A DNA stretch of 64,000 nucleotides, from assembly GCA_002717655.1 (NCBI GenBank), contig PBAY01000039.1, forward strand, positions 1 through 64,000. Reading direction: 5' to 3'. A program made the translations under genes and the position numbers. The notes under the pieces were generated by a model, which was given only the letters and a program-made list of their open reading frames with translations, was not told the DNA's origin and did not search any database. Positions 43,814 to 53,569 of the stretch are shown one piece after another. The number at the start of each line of letters is the position of its first letter. Positions within the stretch are counted from its first letter, which is position 1. Source of the DNA: Phycisphaerae bacterium. GTDB lineage: Bacteria > Planctomycetota > Phycisphaerae > Phycisphaerales > SM1A02.

Positions 43814-44674
43814 ATGAGCAAGGTCATCAGTGTTATTGGTGCAGGCACGATGGGAAGCGGTATCACTATTACGGCAGCTTCCGCAGGTATGAAGGTATGT
43901 CAGGTCGATGTATCGAGTGAACAACTTGAACGTGCCAGGGCCTATCACGCGAAGACTGTGAAGAGGAATGTGGAAAAGGAACGCATGACTCAGGATGAAG
44001 CGGATGCCACCTTGGCAAGGATCAGCTATTCCGAAACCCATTCATGTGCAGATGAATCGTCATTTGCCATCGAAGCTGCAACTGAGAACATCGATATCAA
44101 GAAGAAGATATTCGGTGAAATGGTCGCGACCTATCCAGCTGATTGCGTGCTTGCGACCAACACTTCATCCATTTCGATCACAGAGCTTGGCGACAGTATT
44201 CCTGATGCGGCGGATCGTGTGATCGGCATGCATTTCTTCAATCCTGTACCAGTCATGAAGCTGGTTGAGGTGATCAAGTCGGAGAAGACCAGTGATGAGA
44301 CGCTTCAACGTACCATCTCACTTTCCGAGGAGATGGGAAAGACGCCTATTCCGGCGAATGATTTCCCTGGGTTCGTCAGTAATCGGGTTCTGATGCCGAT
44401 GATCAATGAAGCGTTCCATGCCTGGAATGATGGTGTCGCTGGTCCTGAGGAAATCGATGGGATCATGAAGCTGGGTTGTGCCTTCCCCATGGGACCTCTT
44501 CGCCTCGCTGATCTGATTGGCCTTGATGTCTGTCGTGACATCATGCTCGTTCTGCACAATGGACTCGGGCATCCGGATAAATATGCTCCGTGTGCCAAAC
44601 TCGTGGAGCTCGTCGAGGCAGGGCATCTGGGCAACAAGACCGGCCGTGGGGTCTACGATTACAGTCAATCCTGA
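43814..44674 (+). CDS. 3-hydroxybutyryl-CoA dehydrogenase
   Basis: 286 residues, the single-domain-plus-helical family. NAD(P)-binding motif GAGTMGSGI at the N-terminus, SSFAIEAATENIDIKK, ATNTSSISITEL, the catalytic His-Glu region HFFNPVPVMKLVEVI, and GFVSNRVLMPMINEA. Oxidises (S)-3-hydroxyacyl-CoA, so it works in fatty-acid oxidation or in butyrate metabolism. ATG at 43805 is an alternative, 5 nt after TATAGT. Its place next to prpB and prpC suggests shared acyl-CoA catabolism. Confidence 0.9.
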   Translation: MSKVISVIGAGTMGSGITITAASAGMKVCQVDVSSEQLERARAYHAKTVKRNVEKERMTQDEADATLARISYSETHSCADESSFAIEAATENIDIKKKIFGEMVATYPADCVLATNTSSISITELGDSIPDAADRVIGMHFFNPVPVMKLVEVIKSEKTSDETLQRTISLSEEMGKTPIPANDFPGFVSNRVLMPMINEAFHAWNDGVAGPEEIDGIMKLGCAFPMGPLRLADLIGLDVCRDIMLVLHNGLGHPDKYAPCAKLVELVEAGHLGNKTGRGVYDYSQS

Positions 44675-44752
44675 TCCTCACACGGCATGAAACGTCATCA
44701 GTTTCGTCTTCTAGGACTCTTCCAGACTGGTTTCGTCCCTTAGACTGGGACC

Positions 44753-47452
44753 ATGTTCCAGCTGACCGCCATCACCCTGCTTCTATCCACGGGCACTGCT
44801 CCAACGTCGGAATGGTGGGCGGACCAGATGGTCACCAAGCCGGATGTTCCGACCGTCCAGAATGAGGACTGGTGTCGCAATGACATTGACCGGTTCATCC
44901 TTTCACGACTGGAAGAAGTTGATCTAGAACCAGCCGATCAAGCTGATCGCCGAACACTCATCCGTCGTGCCACCTATGACCTCACCGGTCTGCCGCCGAC
45001 ACCAGAAGCGGTCGAGGCCTTCGTCTCTGATCAACGACCCGATGCCTATGATCAACTGATTGAATCACTCCTTGCCTCGCCCCAGTATGGAGTCAAGTGG
45101 GGAAGACACTGGCTTGATCGTGTTCGATGGGCAGAAACCGACGGCTATGAGCGTGATCGGATCAAACCCGGTGCATGGCGATATCGCGACTGGGTCGTTG
45201 CGGCGTTCAACGATGACATGCCGTACGACCGGTTCATCACACTTCAACTGGCGGGTGACGAAGTACCTGATCGAGATTTCTCGACGATGGTGGCGACCGG
45301 ATTTCTTCATCTTGGTGTACGTGATGATGAACCGACTGATCCAGAGACAGCAATCTATGATGATCTTGATGGCATGCTTGATACGACCTGTCGAGCAACG
45401 CTCGCAATTTCAATGGGTTGCGTCCGTTGTCATGCTCACAAGAAGGATCCCATTCCACATGCGGACTACTACCGCATGCTTGCCTATTTCCGAGGACTGA
45501 AACCCTATCGAATGGGATACGGCAACTCGATCATCTCATCCAACTTCGTCCGCAATCTTCCCCTTGATTATGGCCATGAAGATGCAACAGCATTGGAGAA
45601 CTGGATCGCTCGACGTGATGAGCTTCAACAACAGGCTGATTCCCTGACGATTGATGCACTCAAGAGGGAAACCGGGAGCGAAGCGACGCCGGATCTGCGG
45701 CACGTGTTGAAATCTCCAGATGAGGGGATGGTTGAATATCTGGATTTCGAGGGAGACCCTGAAATCTGTGAGACGGGGAGTCGTGGACATGCCTTGCTTG
45801 TCCGCGGGATTGATGACTCGCTTGAAATCAAACGACCAGTTCAGGATGACTTCACCATTTCCGTCGCATTTCGACCTGATGCGGATGGCCCTGGAAGCGG
45901 GGAACCCAGATGGTTTCTCGGATCAGGGCTGGTGGATGGAGAGATCTCAGGAATCGTCGATGACTTCGGCTTGTCCTGGTTCAAGGGAGGTCGTGTCACC
46001 GCCGGGGTTGGCCGACCCGAAACGTTCCTGACCTCGCCACCTGGCCTGAACCTTGGACAATGGCACCATGCAGCACTGACTCGTCACAGGGAAACAGGAA
46101 CGATACAGCTGTGGGTTGATGGTGAACTCGTCGATGAGAAGAAGGGTGGAACGCAATCTCTCTCATCCCCAGACATTCTCACGATTGGACGCATGCATCC
46201 TGGAGGCAATCCATTCCAGGGGGCAATCGACGAAGTTCGCATCTACGACCGTGTGCTGTCCCCCCACGAGATTCTTTCGCTTCAGGATTCACCCGGGTTT
46301 GGAAGTCATGCCAGATCTTTGGTGCGTGAGAACCTTGGCGATGAAGCTGCGGTTCAACATGATGAAATTGTTGAGGCAAGACTCCAACTGCAACGACCGG
46401 TCTCCGATTCAGTCGACATCATGACGGCGATTGAAGACGGACAGAATGTACCTGACACCCATGTGCTCACTCGCGGCAATCCACATGCTCCAGCTGAACA
46501 GGTTGAACCCGGTATTCCTGAGATTCTCGGTGGTCATGAAATTCCGGTGAATCCAACGGTTCATGGTGATTCAACTGGCAGAAGGTTGGCCTTGGCCAAT
46601 TGGATCGTTTCTCCGGAGAACCCCAGGACGTCGCGTGTTCTGGCCAATCGACTCTGGCAACATCATTTTGGACGTGGCATCGTGACGACGCCCGATGATT
46701 TTGGGCATCTTGGCATGCGTCCAACACATCCTGAGCTTCTTGACTGGCTGGCTGTCGCCGTCATCGAGCGTGACTGGCATCTCAAGGACATGCATCGGCT
46801 GATCATGAATTCCGCCACCTATCGCATGGACTCCCAGCCTGATCGCGAGGCCATGCAACAGGATCCTATCAACGAACGATTCTCACGTTTCGACATGCGA
46901 CGATTGACAGCAGAGGAGGTCCGTGACTCCTTTCTTGCTGTGAATGGAACACTCAATACCAAGCTGGGTGGCCCCAGCATCTATCCGCTGATGCCTGAGG
47001 AAGTACTGGCCACAGCTTCACGACCTGGCTCGGCTTGGGGCCATTCCTCAACCGAAGAAGCAGCTCGGCGCAGTCTGTATGTACACGTCAAACGATCCTT
47101 GAAGATGCCTCTTCTGGAATCATTCGACATGGCGGACACGGATACAGCCTGCCCTGTTCGTTTCAATACAACAGTCCCGACTCAAGCTTTGACCATGCTC
47201 AACAGTGAAACGTTGAATCGGGAAGCCAGCCTGCTTGCCGAGCGTGTGAAGCGTGAAAGTGGATCAGATACTGAATCGATGATCCGGCGGGGTCTGGAGC
47301 TGTCCACCCAACGCCCGGCTCATGTAGATGACATCAGATCCTGTATGGCCATGCTCGAGGATCTGGAATCTGATGGACTTTCACCGGAAAAAGCGTTGCA
47401 TTACGTCTGTCTGAGTATGCTGAATATGAACGCCTTCATGTATATCGATTGA
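44753..47452 (+). CDS. DUF1549 / LamG / DUF1553 protein (planctomycete PSCyt2-PSD1 type)
   Basis: 899 residues, exported by a short N-terminal signal. DUF1549 (~40-255) includes RRATYDLTGLPPTPEAVEAFV and the CVRCH motif near residue 222, a c-type-haem-like CxxCH. A LamG/concanavalin-type domain (~320-510, GQWHHAALTRHRETGTIQLWVDG) lies in the middle, and DUF1553 (~590-890, RRLALANWIVSPENPRTSRVLANRLWQ) at the end. The N-terminal PSCyt1 domain of longer homologues is missing. These proteins, encoded with a DUF1501 partner, are a hallmark of planctomycetes; roles in polysaccharide breakdown or redox have been suggested but are not settled. Confidence 0.93.
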   Translation: MFQLTAITLLLSTGTAPTSEWWADQMVTKPDVPTVQNEDWCRNDIDRFILSRLEEVDLEPADQADRRTLIRRATYDLTGLPPTPEAVEAFVSDQRPDAYDQLIESLLASPQYGVKWGRHWLDRVRWAETDGYERDRIKPGAWRYRDWVVAAFNDDMPYDRFITLQLAGDEVPDRDFSTMVATGFLHLGVRDDEPTDPETAIYDDLDGMLDTTCRATLAISMGCVRCHAHKKDPIPHADYYRMLAYFRGLKPYRMGYGNSIISSNFVRNLPLDYGHEDATALENWIARRDELQQQADSLTIDALKRETGSEATPDLRHVLKSPDEGMVEYLDFEGDPEICETGSRGHALLVRGIDDSLEIKRPVQDDFTISVAFRPDADGPGSGEPRWFLGSGLVDGEISGIVDDFGLSWFKGGRVTAGVGRPETFLTSPPGLNLGQWHHAALTRHRETGTIQLWVDGELVDEKKGGTQSLSSPDILTIGRMHPGGNPFQGAIDEVRIYDRVLSPHEILSLQDSPGFGSHARSLVRENLGDEAAVQHDEIVEARLQLQRPVSDSVDIMTAIEDGQNVPDTHVLTRGNPHAPAEQVEPGIPEILGGHEIPVNPTVHGDSTGRRLALANWIVSPENPRTSRVLANRLWQHHFGRGIVTTPDDFGHLGMRPTHPELLDWLAVAVIERDWHLKDMHRLIMNSATYRMDSQPDREAMQQDPINERFSRFDMRRLTAEEVRDSFLAVNGTLNTKLGGPSIYPLMPEEVLATASRPGSAWGHSSTEEAARRSLYVHVKRSLKMPLLESFDMADTDTACPVRFNTTVPTQALTMLNSETLNREASLLAERVKRESGSDTESMIRRGLELSTQRPAHVDDIRSCMAMLEDLESDGLSPEKALHYVCLSMLNMNAFMYID

Positions 47453-47456
47453 TCTC

Positions 47457-48941
47457 ATGTCACACGTCCCTGAACAACCCGATTCACCTCGCAATACCTT
47501 CTGTGGTCAGACACGACGGGAATTCCTGTGGGAAGCTGGTGGATCCTTCACCTCCGTAGCATTGGCCTCGATGCTGGCCTCAGATGGATTCCTGAGTTCA
47601 CAGGCCGTTGCTGCTGATGGAAAGACTGCGTTTGAGGGTCCACTCGCCCCGAAATCTTCGATGGTTACACCACGTGCCAAGGCCGTGATCTTCCTCTTTA
47701 TGTATGGCGGTCCGAGTCAGGTCGACACCTTCGACTACAAGCCGAAGCTCTATCCGCTCGATGGCAAGACTATTGATGTCGATACCCGTGGACGAGGTGG
47801 ACCCAAGAGTCAGGGACGCATCGTCGGTCCCAAGTGGAACTTCAAGCAGTACGGACAATGCGGTAAATATGTTTCCGAACTGTTCCCACATGTCGGTGAA
47901 TGTGTTGATGACATTGCGTTCATCCACTCGATGACCGCTGATTCACCATTGCATGGTTCAGCCATGCTGATGATGAACTCTGGGAAGGTACTCAGTGGTG
48001 CTCCCTGTCTGGGTTCGTGGGTCAATTACGGCCTTGGGACGGTTAACGAGAATCTCCCAGGATTCGTGGTGATGCTTGATCAGACTGGTGGACCAATCTC
48101 TGGCGCCAAGAACTGGTCCAGTGGCTACATGCCGGCCAGTTATGCAGGAACTGTCATGCGATCCAACGGCGTACCGATTCTTGATCTGGAGCCACCTGCG
48201 GATCTCGACCGGATGACGCAGCGGAAGATGCTTGATCATCTCCGTGAAATGAATGAGCGTCATATGGCGGATCGACTTGATAATCAGGATCTTGCGGCTC
48301 GAATCCATTCCTATGAGCTGGCCTATCGGATGCAGGAACATGCACCGGATGCGATTGACCTTACTGGAGAAACAGAAGAGACCCGCGAGCTCTATGGCAT
48401 GGATCAGGAGAACACGCGTGATTTCGGTCGCAAGTGTCTGATGGCCAGAAGACTGGTTGAACGTGGTGTCCGATTTGTCCAGATCTATTCCGGCGGCAAC
48501 CACAATGATGCGAATTGGGATGCTCATGGTGATCTGGTGAAGAATCACGAGTACCACGCGGGCAACACCGACAAAGCTGTTGCAGGGCTGTTGAAGGATC
48601 TGAAGCGCCGTGGCATGTTGGATGAGACGCTTGTGGTGTGGGGCGGAGAATTCGGTCGACAGCCAACCGCGGAGTATGCCGAGGGAACCGGTCGTGATCA
48701 CAATTCAGATGGATTCACCATGTGGATGGCTGGTGGGGGAATCAAGGGTGGCGTCAGTCTGGGTACGACGGATGAACTCGGCAACAAGGCTGTGGAACGC
48801 CCGCTGCATGTGAAGCATCTGCATGCGACGATTCTGCGGCAGATGGGACTGGATCCAAACGCCTTGACCTATTTCCACGCAGGTCTTGATCAGAAACTCG
48901 TCGGTGTCGAAGGCGCCCAGCCCATCCACGAACTGATCTGA
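47457..48941 (+). CDS. DUF1501 protein, Tat-exported
   Basis: 494 residues. TRREFL near residue 19 with the following hydrophobic stretch (SFTSVALASMLA) is a twin-arginine signal, implying export of a folded protein. The rest is DUF1501, an alkaline-phosphatase/sulfatase-like fold, with FLFMYGGPSQVDTFDYKP, RGVRFVQIYSGGNHNDANWDAH and WGGEFGRQPTAE. Pair of the gene just upstream (4-bp gap), as in many planctomycete genomes; the pair is thought to act together in the periplasm. Ends exactly against the convergent FG-GAP gene. Confidence 0.93.
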   Translation: MSHVPEQPDSPRNTFCGQTRREFLWEAGGSFTSVALASMLASDGFLSSQAVAADGKTAFEGPLAPKSSMVTPRAKAVIFLFMYGGPSQVDTFDYKPKLYPLDGKTIDVDTRGRGGPKSQGRIVGPKWNFKQYGQCGKYVSELFPHVGECVDDIAFIHSMTADSPLHGSAMLMMNSGKVLSGAPCLGSWVNYGLGTVNENLPGFVVMLDQTGGPISGAKNWSSGYMPASYAGTVMRSNGVPILDLEPPADLDRMTQRKMLDHLREMNERHMADRLDNQDLAARIHSYELAYRMQEHAPDAIDLTGETEETRELYGMDQENTRDFGRKCLMARRLVERGVRFVQIYSGGNHNDANWDAHGDLVKNHEYHAGNTDKAVAGLLKDLKRRGMLDETLVVWGGEFGRQPTAEYAEGTGRDHNSDGFTMWMAGGGIKGGVSLGTTDELGNKAVERPLHVKHLHATILRQMGLDPNALTYFHAGLDQKLVGVEGAQPIHELI

Positions 48942-51900
48942 TCAACGGCACGGGCCCCAACTACTGATGACGATCAGCAGATCATCGATGTTCGTCACGC
49001 CATCCTGATTGATATCGAACCCACATCCGGTATCACAGCCGAATTCAGCCAGAACACCAAGCAGATCGTCGATGTTGACGGCCTCGTCACAATTTGCATC
49101 ACCGATGCAGTTGCATGTTGATAGGACTTCTCGCACAGACATCAACGGCTCACCTCCACCGTTTCTCAAGGCACCGGAATCACCGATCGTGACCAGCTCC
49201 TTGTTGCCGTTTCCGTCAATATCTCCAGCATCGACCAGAATCGGGAATTCTCCTTTTCCTACATCGATGCTTGTGAAGGTGAGATTACCGTTGTTCTGGA
49301 GAATCCGTACAACCTGGAATCCATCATCGTCGGTTGTGATTGCTGCAAGATCATTGTTGCCATCGAGATTGAAATCAACAGCAGTCATGTCCATGGGCTC
49401 GATACCAATGGGAACATAGGTTGGACCGAGGAAATCTCCAGGAGAGGATGGATCCTGAATCAAGAGGGCAATTGTTCCGTTTGTCCTGCTTGTTACGGCA
49501 ACATCAACGAGTCCATCACCATTCAGGTCCACATTTGCCAGACCGGCAGGATCAGCACCAACGGTGTACTCGACGATTTCAAGGACAGGTACGTGGTTGG
49601 CGATTCCGACGAAGCGAGCCACATCAGCCTTGCCATTCGATTTTCTTCCAGAGAACGGAATGTCCTTCTGGTCTTCTTCTTCACTGGGATCCACACCCAG
49701 GGGTGTTCCATTGGATGCGATGTTGCCACCATTGTTGAATCCTCCGGTACGCATTGCGACCGTTGCTTCATAGAACAGCCAGTCACCATTTCCATCACCA
49801 TCATCATCAGTGACACCGATGACAAGATCTTTCAACGAGTCGAAGTTGTAGTTGATTCCTGCAAGACAGGTAGGTGTTCGTGCAATGGAAACATCAACAG
49901 TGGTAAACCCATTGGTGATGTCGCTGTCTTCGTTGTAGTAGACAGTGACGTTCTGATCAGCTGAGTTGGCAACGGCAAGATCAATGGTGCCATCACCATC
50001 AAAATCACCAGACGTGATGTCAACAGGAGAATTACCCGTGTTCACGATGACCTGCTGGGCGATGCCGCCAGCACCGTCATTCTCGAAGATGATGAGTGAT
50101 CCTGGTGTTCCATCGAAGATGAGACAGATCTCTTCGGCGCCATCACCAGTGAGATCCGCCACTTCAATGGCAATCGCGTTGTCATCTACGACCACGGAAC
50201 TTGGATCATTGAAGGCAAGCAGGTCATCGACGGATACGACGACGAGTGACATCGTCCAACCTGCAGGTCCGGAGCGCATCGTGTCCTGTGTGTACCTGGG
50301 AACGAAGGCCAGGCCATTCGGCAGAGCGGGCAGCACGATCACCTCGAATCGATTCTGTGATTCAGGGGGGACAGAGACAGATCGGATGAAGTGAAAGGTG
50401 TCATCAATGGCAAGGGTTTCAGCCAATGCTGCGAGTATCTGAACTCGAAGGGATCCGTTGATTTCCACATTTTCAGCATCCACGATCCATTGGGAATCAG
50501 TTGTCAGACTGCTGATGCCATAGCCCATCTGGCCGGTTGAGGTCTGTGAGAGCGTGTCACAGTTGAGACGCCCATTGACGGCCAGATAGAGACTCCCCCC
50601 CATGTTCTGATTAGTTCCACCAATCCGGACATCCTCTTCGACTTCAAGCAGACCTCCACCCAGGATGATGCTGGCTGATTCAATGGAAGCATCTGAGCTG
50701 ATTGCAATCGACTTGACCTTGTCCACGGATTCCTCATCACTGATGAGAATGGCCTTGTCATAGAGGAATTCAATATGAGCATTGACGATCCCCGCGATAT
50801 CAACCAGATATCTCGTTGTTCCCAGAAGTGAGAACACCAGGGTATCCCCATTCTCAGGTTCGATTGACCAGTTGCCTGCCTTCTTGACATCACCTCCATC
50901 TGCTGCAATCCAATAGGATTTGTTCGCCAGATCGAAGGAAGCTGCGGCCTTCGTCACTGGCCCCATGGATTGCGCATCTTCCCGGCTGTTGATCATAAAG
51001 AGCTTGGAATCACTGAATGCAACTGAACTTCCGAGACCATCACTGATGTCAGCATTCACGACACGACAGTGATAATTCATTGAATTGACGGATCCACTCT
51101 CGAAGATCTGCCCGGCAAACAGGTCCACGGCACTTCCGGTCCACGCTGGTGAGTTGTCAGGCCCACCCTGAAAGCCGGTTATGCCAACAGCAATTCTGTA
51201 ATGCTCTTCATCCTGAGTGATGGCCACACTTTTCCCAAAGGTACCGACAGTGTCTCCCGTGCCCGGTGTCATGACATGCCATTCTTCAAGTGCTCCATCG
51301 ATCAAAGCCAATGAATAGACGGCACCTTCCGGTGCATTGGCTGTACTGCCTGGTGCACCACAGACCAGGTATCGTCCCTTCAGCCCAATGCTGTAGCCGA
51401 AGTAACTGTCGGAAACTTCACCTTCGATGGATGGAAGTTGTACCCATGATTCCTGTGATACACCACCGGAGTACATCCAGACGGAACCTTTGTTGAGAAT
51501 AAAACTGGGTTCACTGGCGGCCATCACCAGTCCTGATTCCATCAACTCGATTTCAACATCAAGTCCAAGAAGTGATTTTGTTTCGCTGGATACTCGATTG
51601 AGAAGCATGGACCAACTGGTGTAATCATCTGGTTCTGCCATATAGAGGTAGCAGGATCCAGGATCATTCACTTCTCCAGTCGCCATGGAAATGCCAGGGC
51701 TTCCTATTGCGATGAAGATGTAACCACTTTCATCCTTGAAGACATCAACCGAATATCCGAATGCGATGTTTGCAATTCTCGGTGGGAGTATCTTCGAAAG
51801 AAACTGATACCCATCCCCGGTCTCCTGATAGAGATAGACGCTTCCAACTCCGCTCACACCAGGCGCGCCGACTGCCAGAATGTCTTCATGTTGACTGACA

Positions 51901-53306
51901 TCATGGCCGAACAGATTCGGAGAAGAGCCGGGATCAAGGCCCAGCAGGCCATCCAGATTCCAGGTTCCATTGTGGTTGTCGACGAGCTGGACCAGCCCAT
52001 CGCCATCGTTGGCAAAGGGTGCTCCAAGAACCACTCTGCTGCCTGATCCGGATATTGAAGAGGGCGCCAACCCCTCGAATGCATCAAGCAGGTTCGAATT
52101 GTCATAGGGAACCTGCTGGTTGACCGGTGCTTCGATGGTATCCAGATCAACGATGAGGAGACGACCATGGTCTGTCCCGTATGTATCACTGCCAGGCGCG
52201 CTTGCAATGACGTTCGTGGAGCCAATGAAGACATCGGTTCCATATGCGGAGTCATTTGTCAGGCTGTCAGGGCTGAATTTTCCAAGGTAGGGGAAGTTCG
52301 GGAAGTCAGGGTCATTCAACGAACAGTTGTAGAGAAAGACGGCACCCTTTCCATCAGTTGTTGGTGCTCCAACACCCACTCTGCTTCCATTCGTGAAGAC
52401 TGAATATCCATATTGGCTCGACAGTACATCCACTGGTGGTGTGAGATAGTTATTCAGCATCCAATTGAAACTGCCATCGTCATCTTCGAGAAATCGAAGT
52501 ACCCAGATGATTCCAGAAGCTTCATTCAAGCCATAGGCAGGAGCGGTGACATAGAGCTGGCCGTTCCGACACATCACATCCCACCCAATCTGTCCATTGG
52601 TCCATGGGATTTCATGGGTGAGGTCGCTGCCAATATCGATGAATCCATCTGCCAGATGAACACTGAAAATACGACCACTTCCATCGTTGTATTGAGGCGA
52701 TCCCACGAATCCAGTAGATGACTCGATGGTGACTGCATGTCCCCAGCGACTTCCAGGAGGCAGAGGTGTACCGATGAATCCATAACTGTTCCAGAGCAAT
52801 TGAGTTGAGCCATCTGGAAAGGTGTAGTCCTCGAGTACGAATCCACCAACAGCTTCATCGCCACCCGGTGCACCAATCAGCATCTGATTGTTGTTCAAAT
52901 CGATTGAGAATCCGAATTCACTGACTCCAGGCGGGGGGCTCAGCCATTCATGTTCTGTCCATTGAGGGGTTGGTCCATCCGATTCGTATTTGAGAATGAT
53001 GGCCTTGTTGTCACCCGGTATTCCGATGACAGCCCAGTCACCATCAACTGCAACGGCAGTTCCAGCCCCAGCATCACTGCTCAGGCTGGATACCTCGAGT
53101 GTCCAGACAGGGTTTAAAGGATCGGCTTGATCATAGATGGCGACATGGCCTTTACCGCCATTACCCGAGGGCGTTCCGATGATCAGGTGAGATCCACTTG
53201 CATCAAGTGATCGACCAAATCCGGGTGTTGCGCCTGCAGGTGGGGGTATATCCACACTGCCAAGGGCCAGTGAGTACGACAGCAAGCCGATGAGGGCAAA
53301 GGACAT
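48942..53306 (-). CDS. Giant FG-GAP propeller protein with dockerin-like C-terminus (paralogue A)
   Basis: 1454 residues. Short signal peptide (MSFALIGLLSYSLALGSV). Seven or more FG-GAP/integrin-alpha-type repeats fill ~20-760 (FGFSIDLNNNQMLIGAPGGD, FGHDVSQHEDILAVGAPGVS), then a beta-rich segment (~780-1050) and VCBS/FG-GAP calcium-loop repeats (DLTGDGAEEI, DFDGDGTIDLAV, DLNGDGLVDVAV). The C-terminal ~60 residues (NCDEAVNIDDLLGVLAEFG..DINQDGVTNIDDLLIVIS) are a dockerin-like pair of Ca-binding loops. Probably a surface or secreted adhesin. Start at 53306: GGAG 9 nt upstream; the upstream ATG at 53360 has no site. Paralogue of the gene at 56147. Confidence 0.88.
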   Translation of the reverse strand: MSFALIGLLSYSLALGSVDIPPPAGATPGFGRSLDASGSHLIIGTPSGNGGKGHVAIYDQADPLNPVWTLEVSSLSSDAGAGTAVAVDGDWAVIGIPGDNKAIILKYESDGPTPQWTEHEWLSPPPGVSEFGFSIDLNNNQMLIGAPGGDEAVGGFVLEDYTFPDGSTQLLWNSYGFIGTPLPPGSRWGHAVTIESSTGFVGSPQYNDGSGRIFSVHLADGFIDIGSDLTHEIPWTNGQIGWDVMCRNGQLYVTAPAYGLNEASGIIWVLRFLEDDDGSFNWMLNNYLTPPVDVLSSQYGYSVFTNGSRVGVGAPTTDGKGAVFLYNCSLNDPDFPNFPYLGKFSPDSLTNDSAYGTDVFIGSTNVIASAPGSDTYGTDHGRLLIVDLDTIEAPVNQQVPYDNSNLLDAFEGLAPSSISGSGSRVVLGAPFANDGDGLVQLVDNHNGTWNLDGLLGLDPGSSPNLFGHDVSQHEDILAVGAPGVSGVGSVYLYQETGDGYQFLSKILPPRIANIAFGYSVDVFKDESGYIFIAIGSPGISMATGEVNDPGSCYLYMAEPDDYTSWSMLLNRVSSETKSLLGLDVEIELMESGLVMAASEPSFILNKGSVWMYSGGVSQESWVQLPSIEGEVSDSYFGYSIGLKGRYLVCGAPGSTANAPEGAVYSLALIDGALEEWHVMTPGTGDTVGTFGKSVAITQDEEHYRIAVGITGFQGGPDNSPAWTGSAVDLFAGQIFESGSVNSMNYHCRVVNADISDGLGSSVAFSDSKLFMINSREDAQSMGPVTKAAASFDLANKSYWIAADGGDVKKAGNWSIEPENGDTLVFSLLGTTRYLVDIAGIVNAHIEFLYDKAILISDEESVDKVKSIAISSDASIESASIILGGGLLEVEEDVRIGGTNQNMGGSLYLAVNGRLNCDTLSQTSTGQMGYGISSLTTDSQWIVDAENVEINGSLRVQILAALAETLAIDDTFHFIRSVSVPPESQNRFEVIVLPALPNGLAFVPRYTQDTMRSGPAGWTMSLVVVSVDDLLAFNDPSSVVVDDNAIAIEVADLTGDGAEEICLIFDGTPGSLIIFENDGAGGIAQQVIVNTGNSPVDITSGDFDGDGTIDLAVANSADQNVTVYYNEDSDITNGFTTVDVSIARTPTCLAGINYNFDSLKDLVIGVTDDDGDGNGDWLFYEATVAMRTGGFNNGGNIASNGTPLGVDPSEEEDQKDIPFSGRKSNGKADVARFVGIANHVPVLEIVEYTVGADPAGLANVDLNGDGLVDVAVTSRTNGTIALLIQDPSSPGDFLGPTYVPIGIEPMDMTAVDFNLDGNNDLAAITTDDDGFQVVRILQNNGNLTFTSIDVGKGEFPILVDAGDIDGNGNKELVTIGDSGALRNGGGEPLMSVREVLSTCNCIGDANCDEAVNIDDLLGVLAEFGCDTGCGFDINQDGVTNIDDLLIVISSWGPCR

Positions 53307-53569
53307 GTTCCCAAGCTCCAGATTCCCCCCTCCAAATCTGGTCGATCCCCGGGGAATCATCAGGGAGACCGATCTCTCATTATGGCCTTGAAGGTGGCTG
53401 GCTCAAGCAAAGAACCCTCCAAATCCAACAGGCATGCCGCCATGGAGCTTTCATCCTCCTCGCAGGGCTGTTGGCAGGGGTTTCCGACGCTGAAATCCGC
53501 TTTCTGGATCCTTCATGATCAGCATCGATTCGGATCTGTTGCTCAAGATTCGATCCGCAGATTCAGGGC

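Noticed and set aside
47958-48701. 247-codon minus-strand frame in the DUF1501 gene
   Set aside because: Antisense shadow; no start signal or domain.
48934-48944. TGATC-T-GATCA palindrome at the DUF1501 / FG-GAP junction
   Set aside because: It has a 1-nt centre, cannot form a hairpin, and most of its symmetry follows from adjacent TGA stops.
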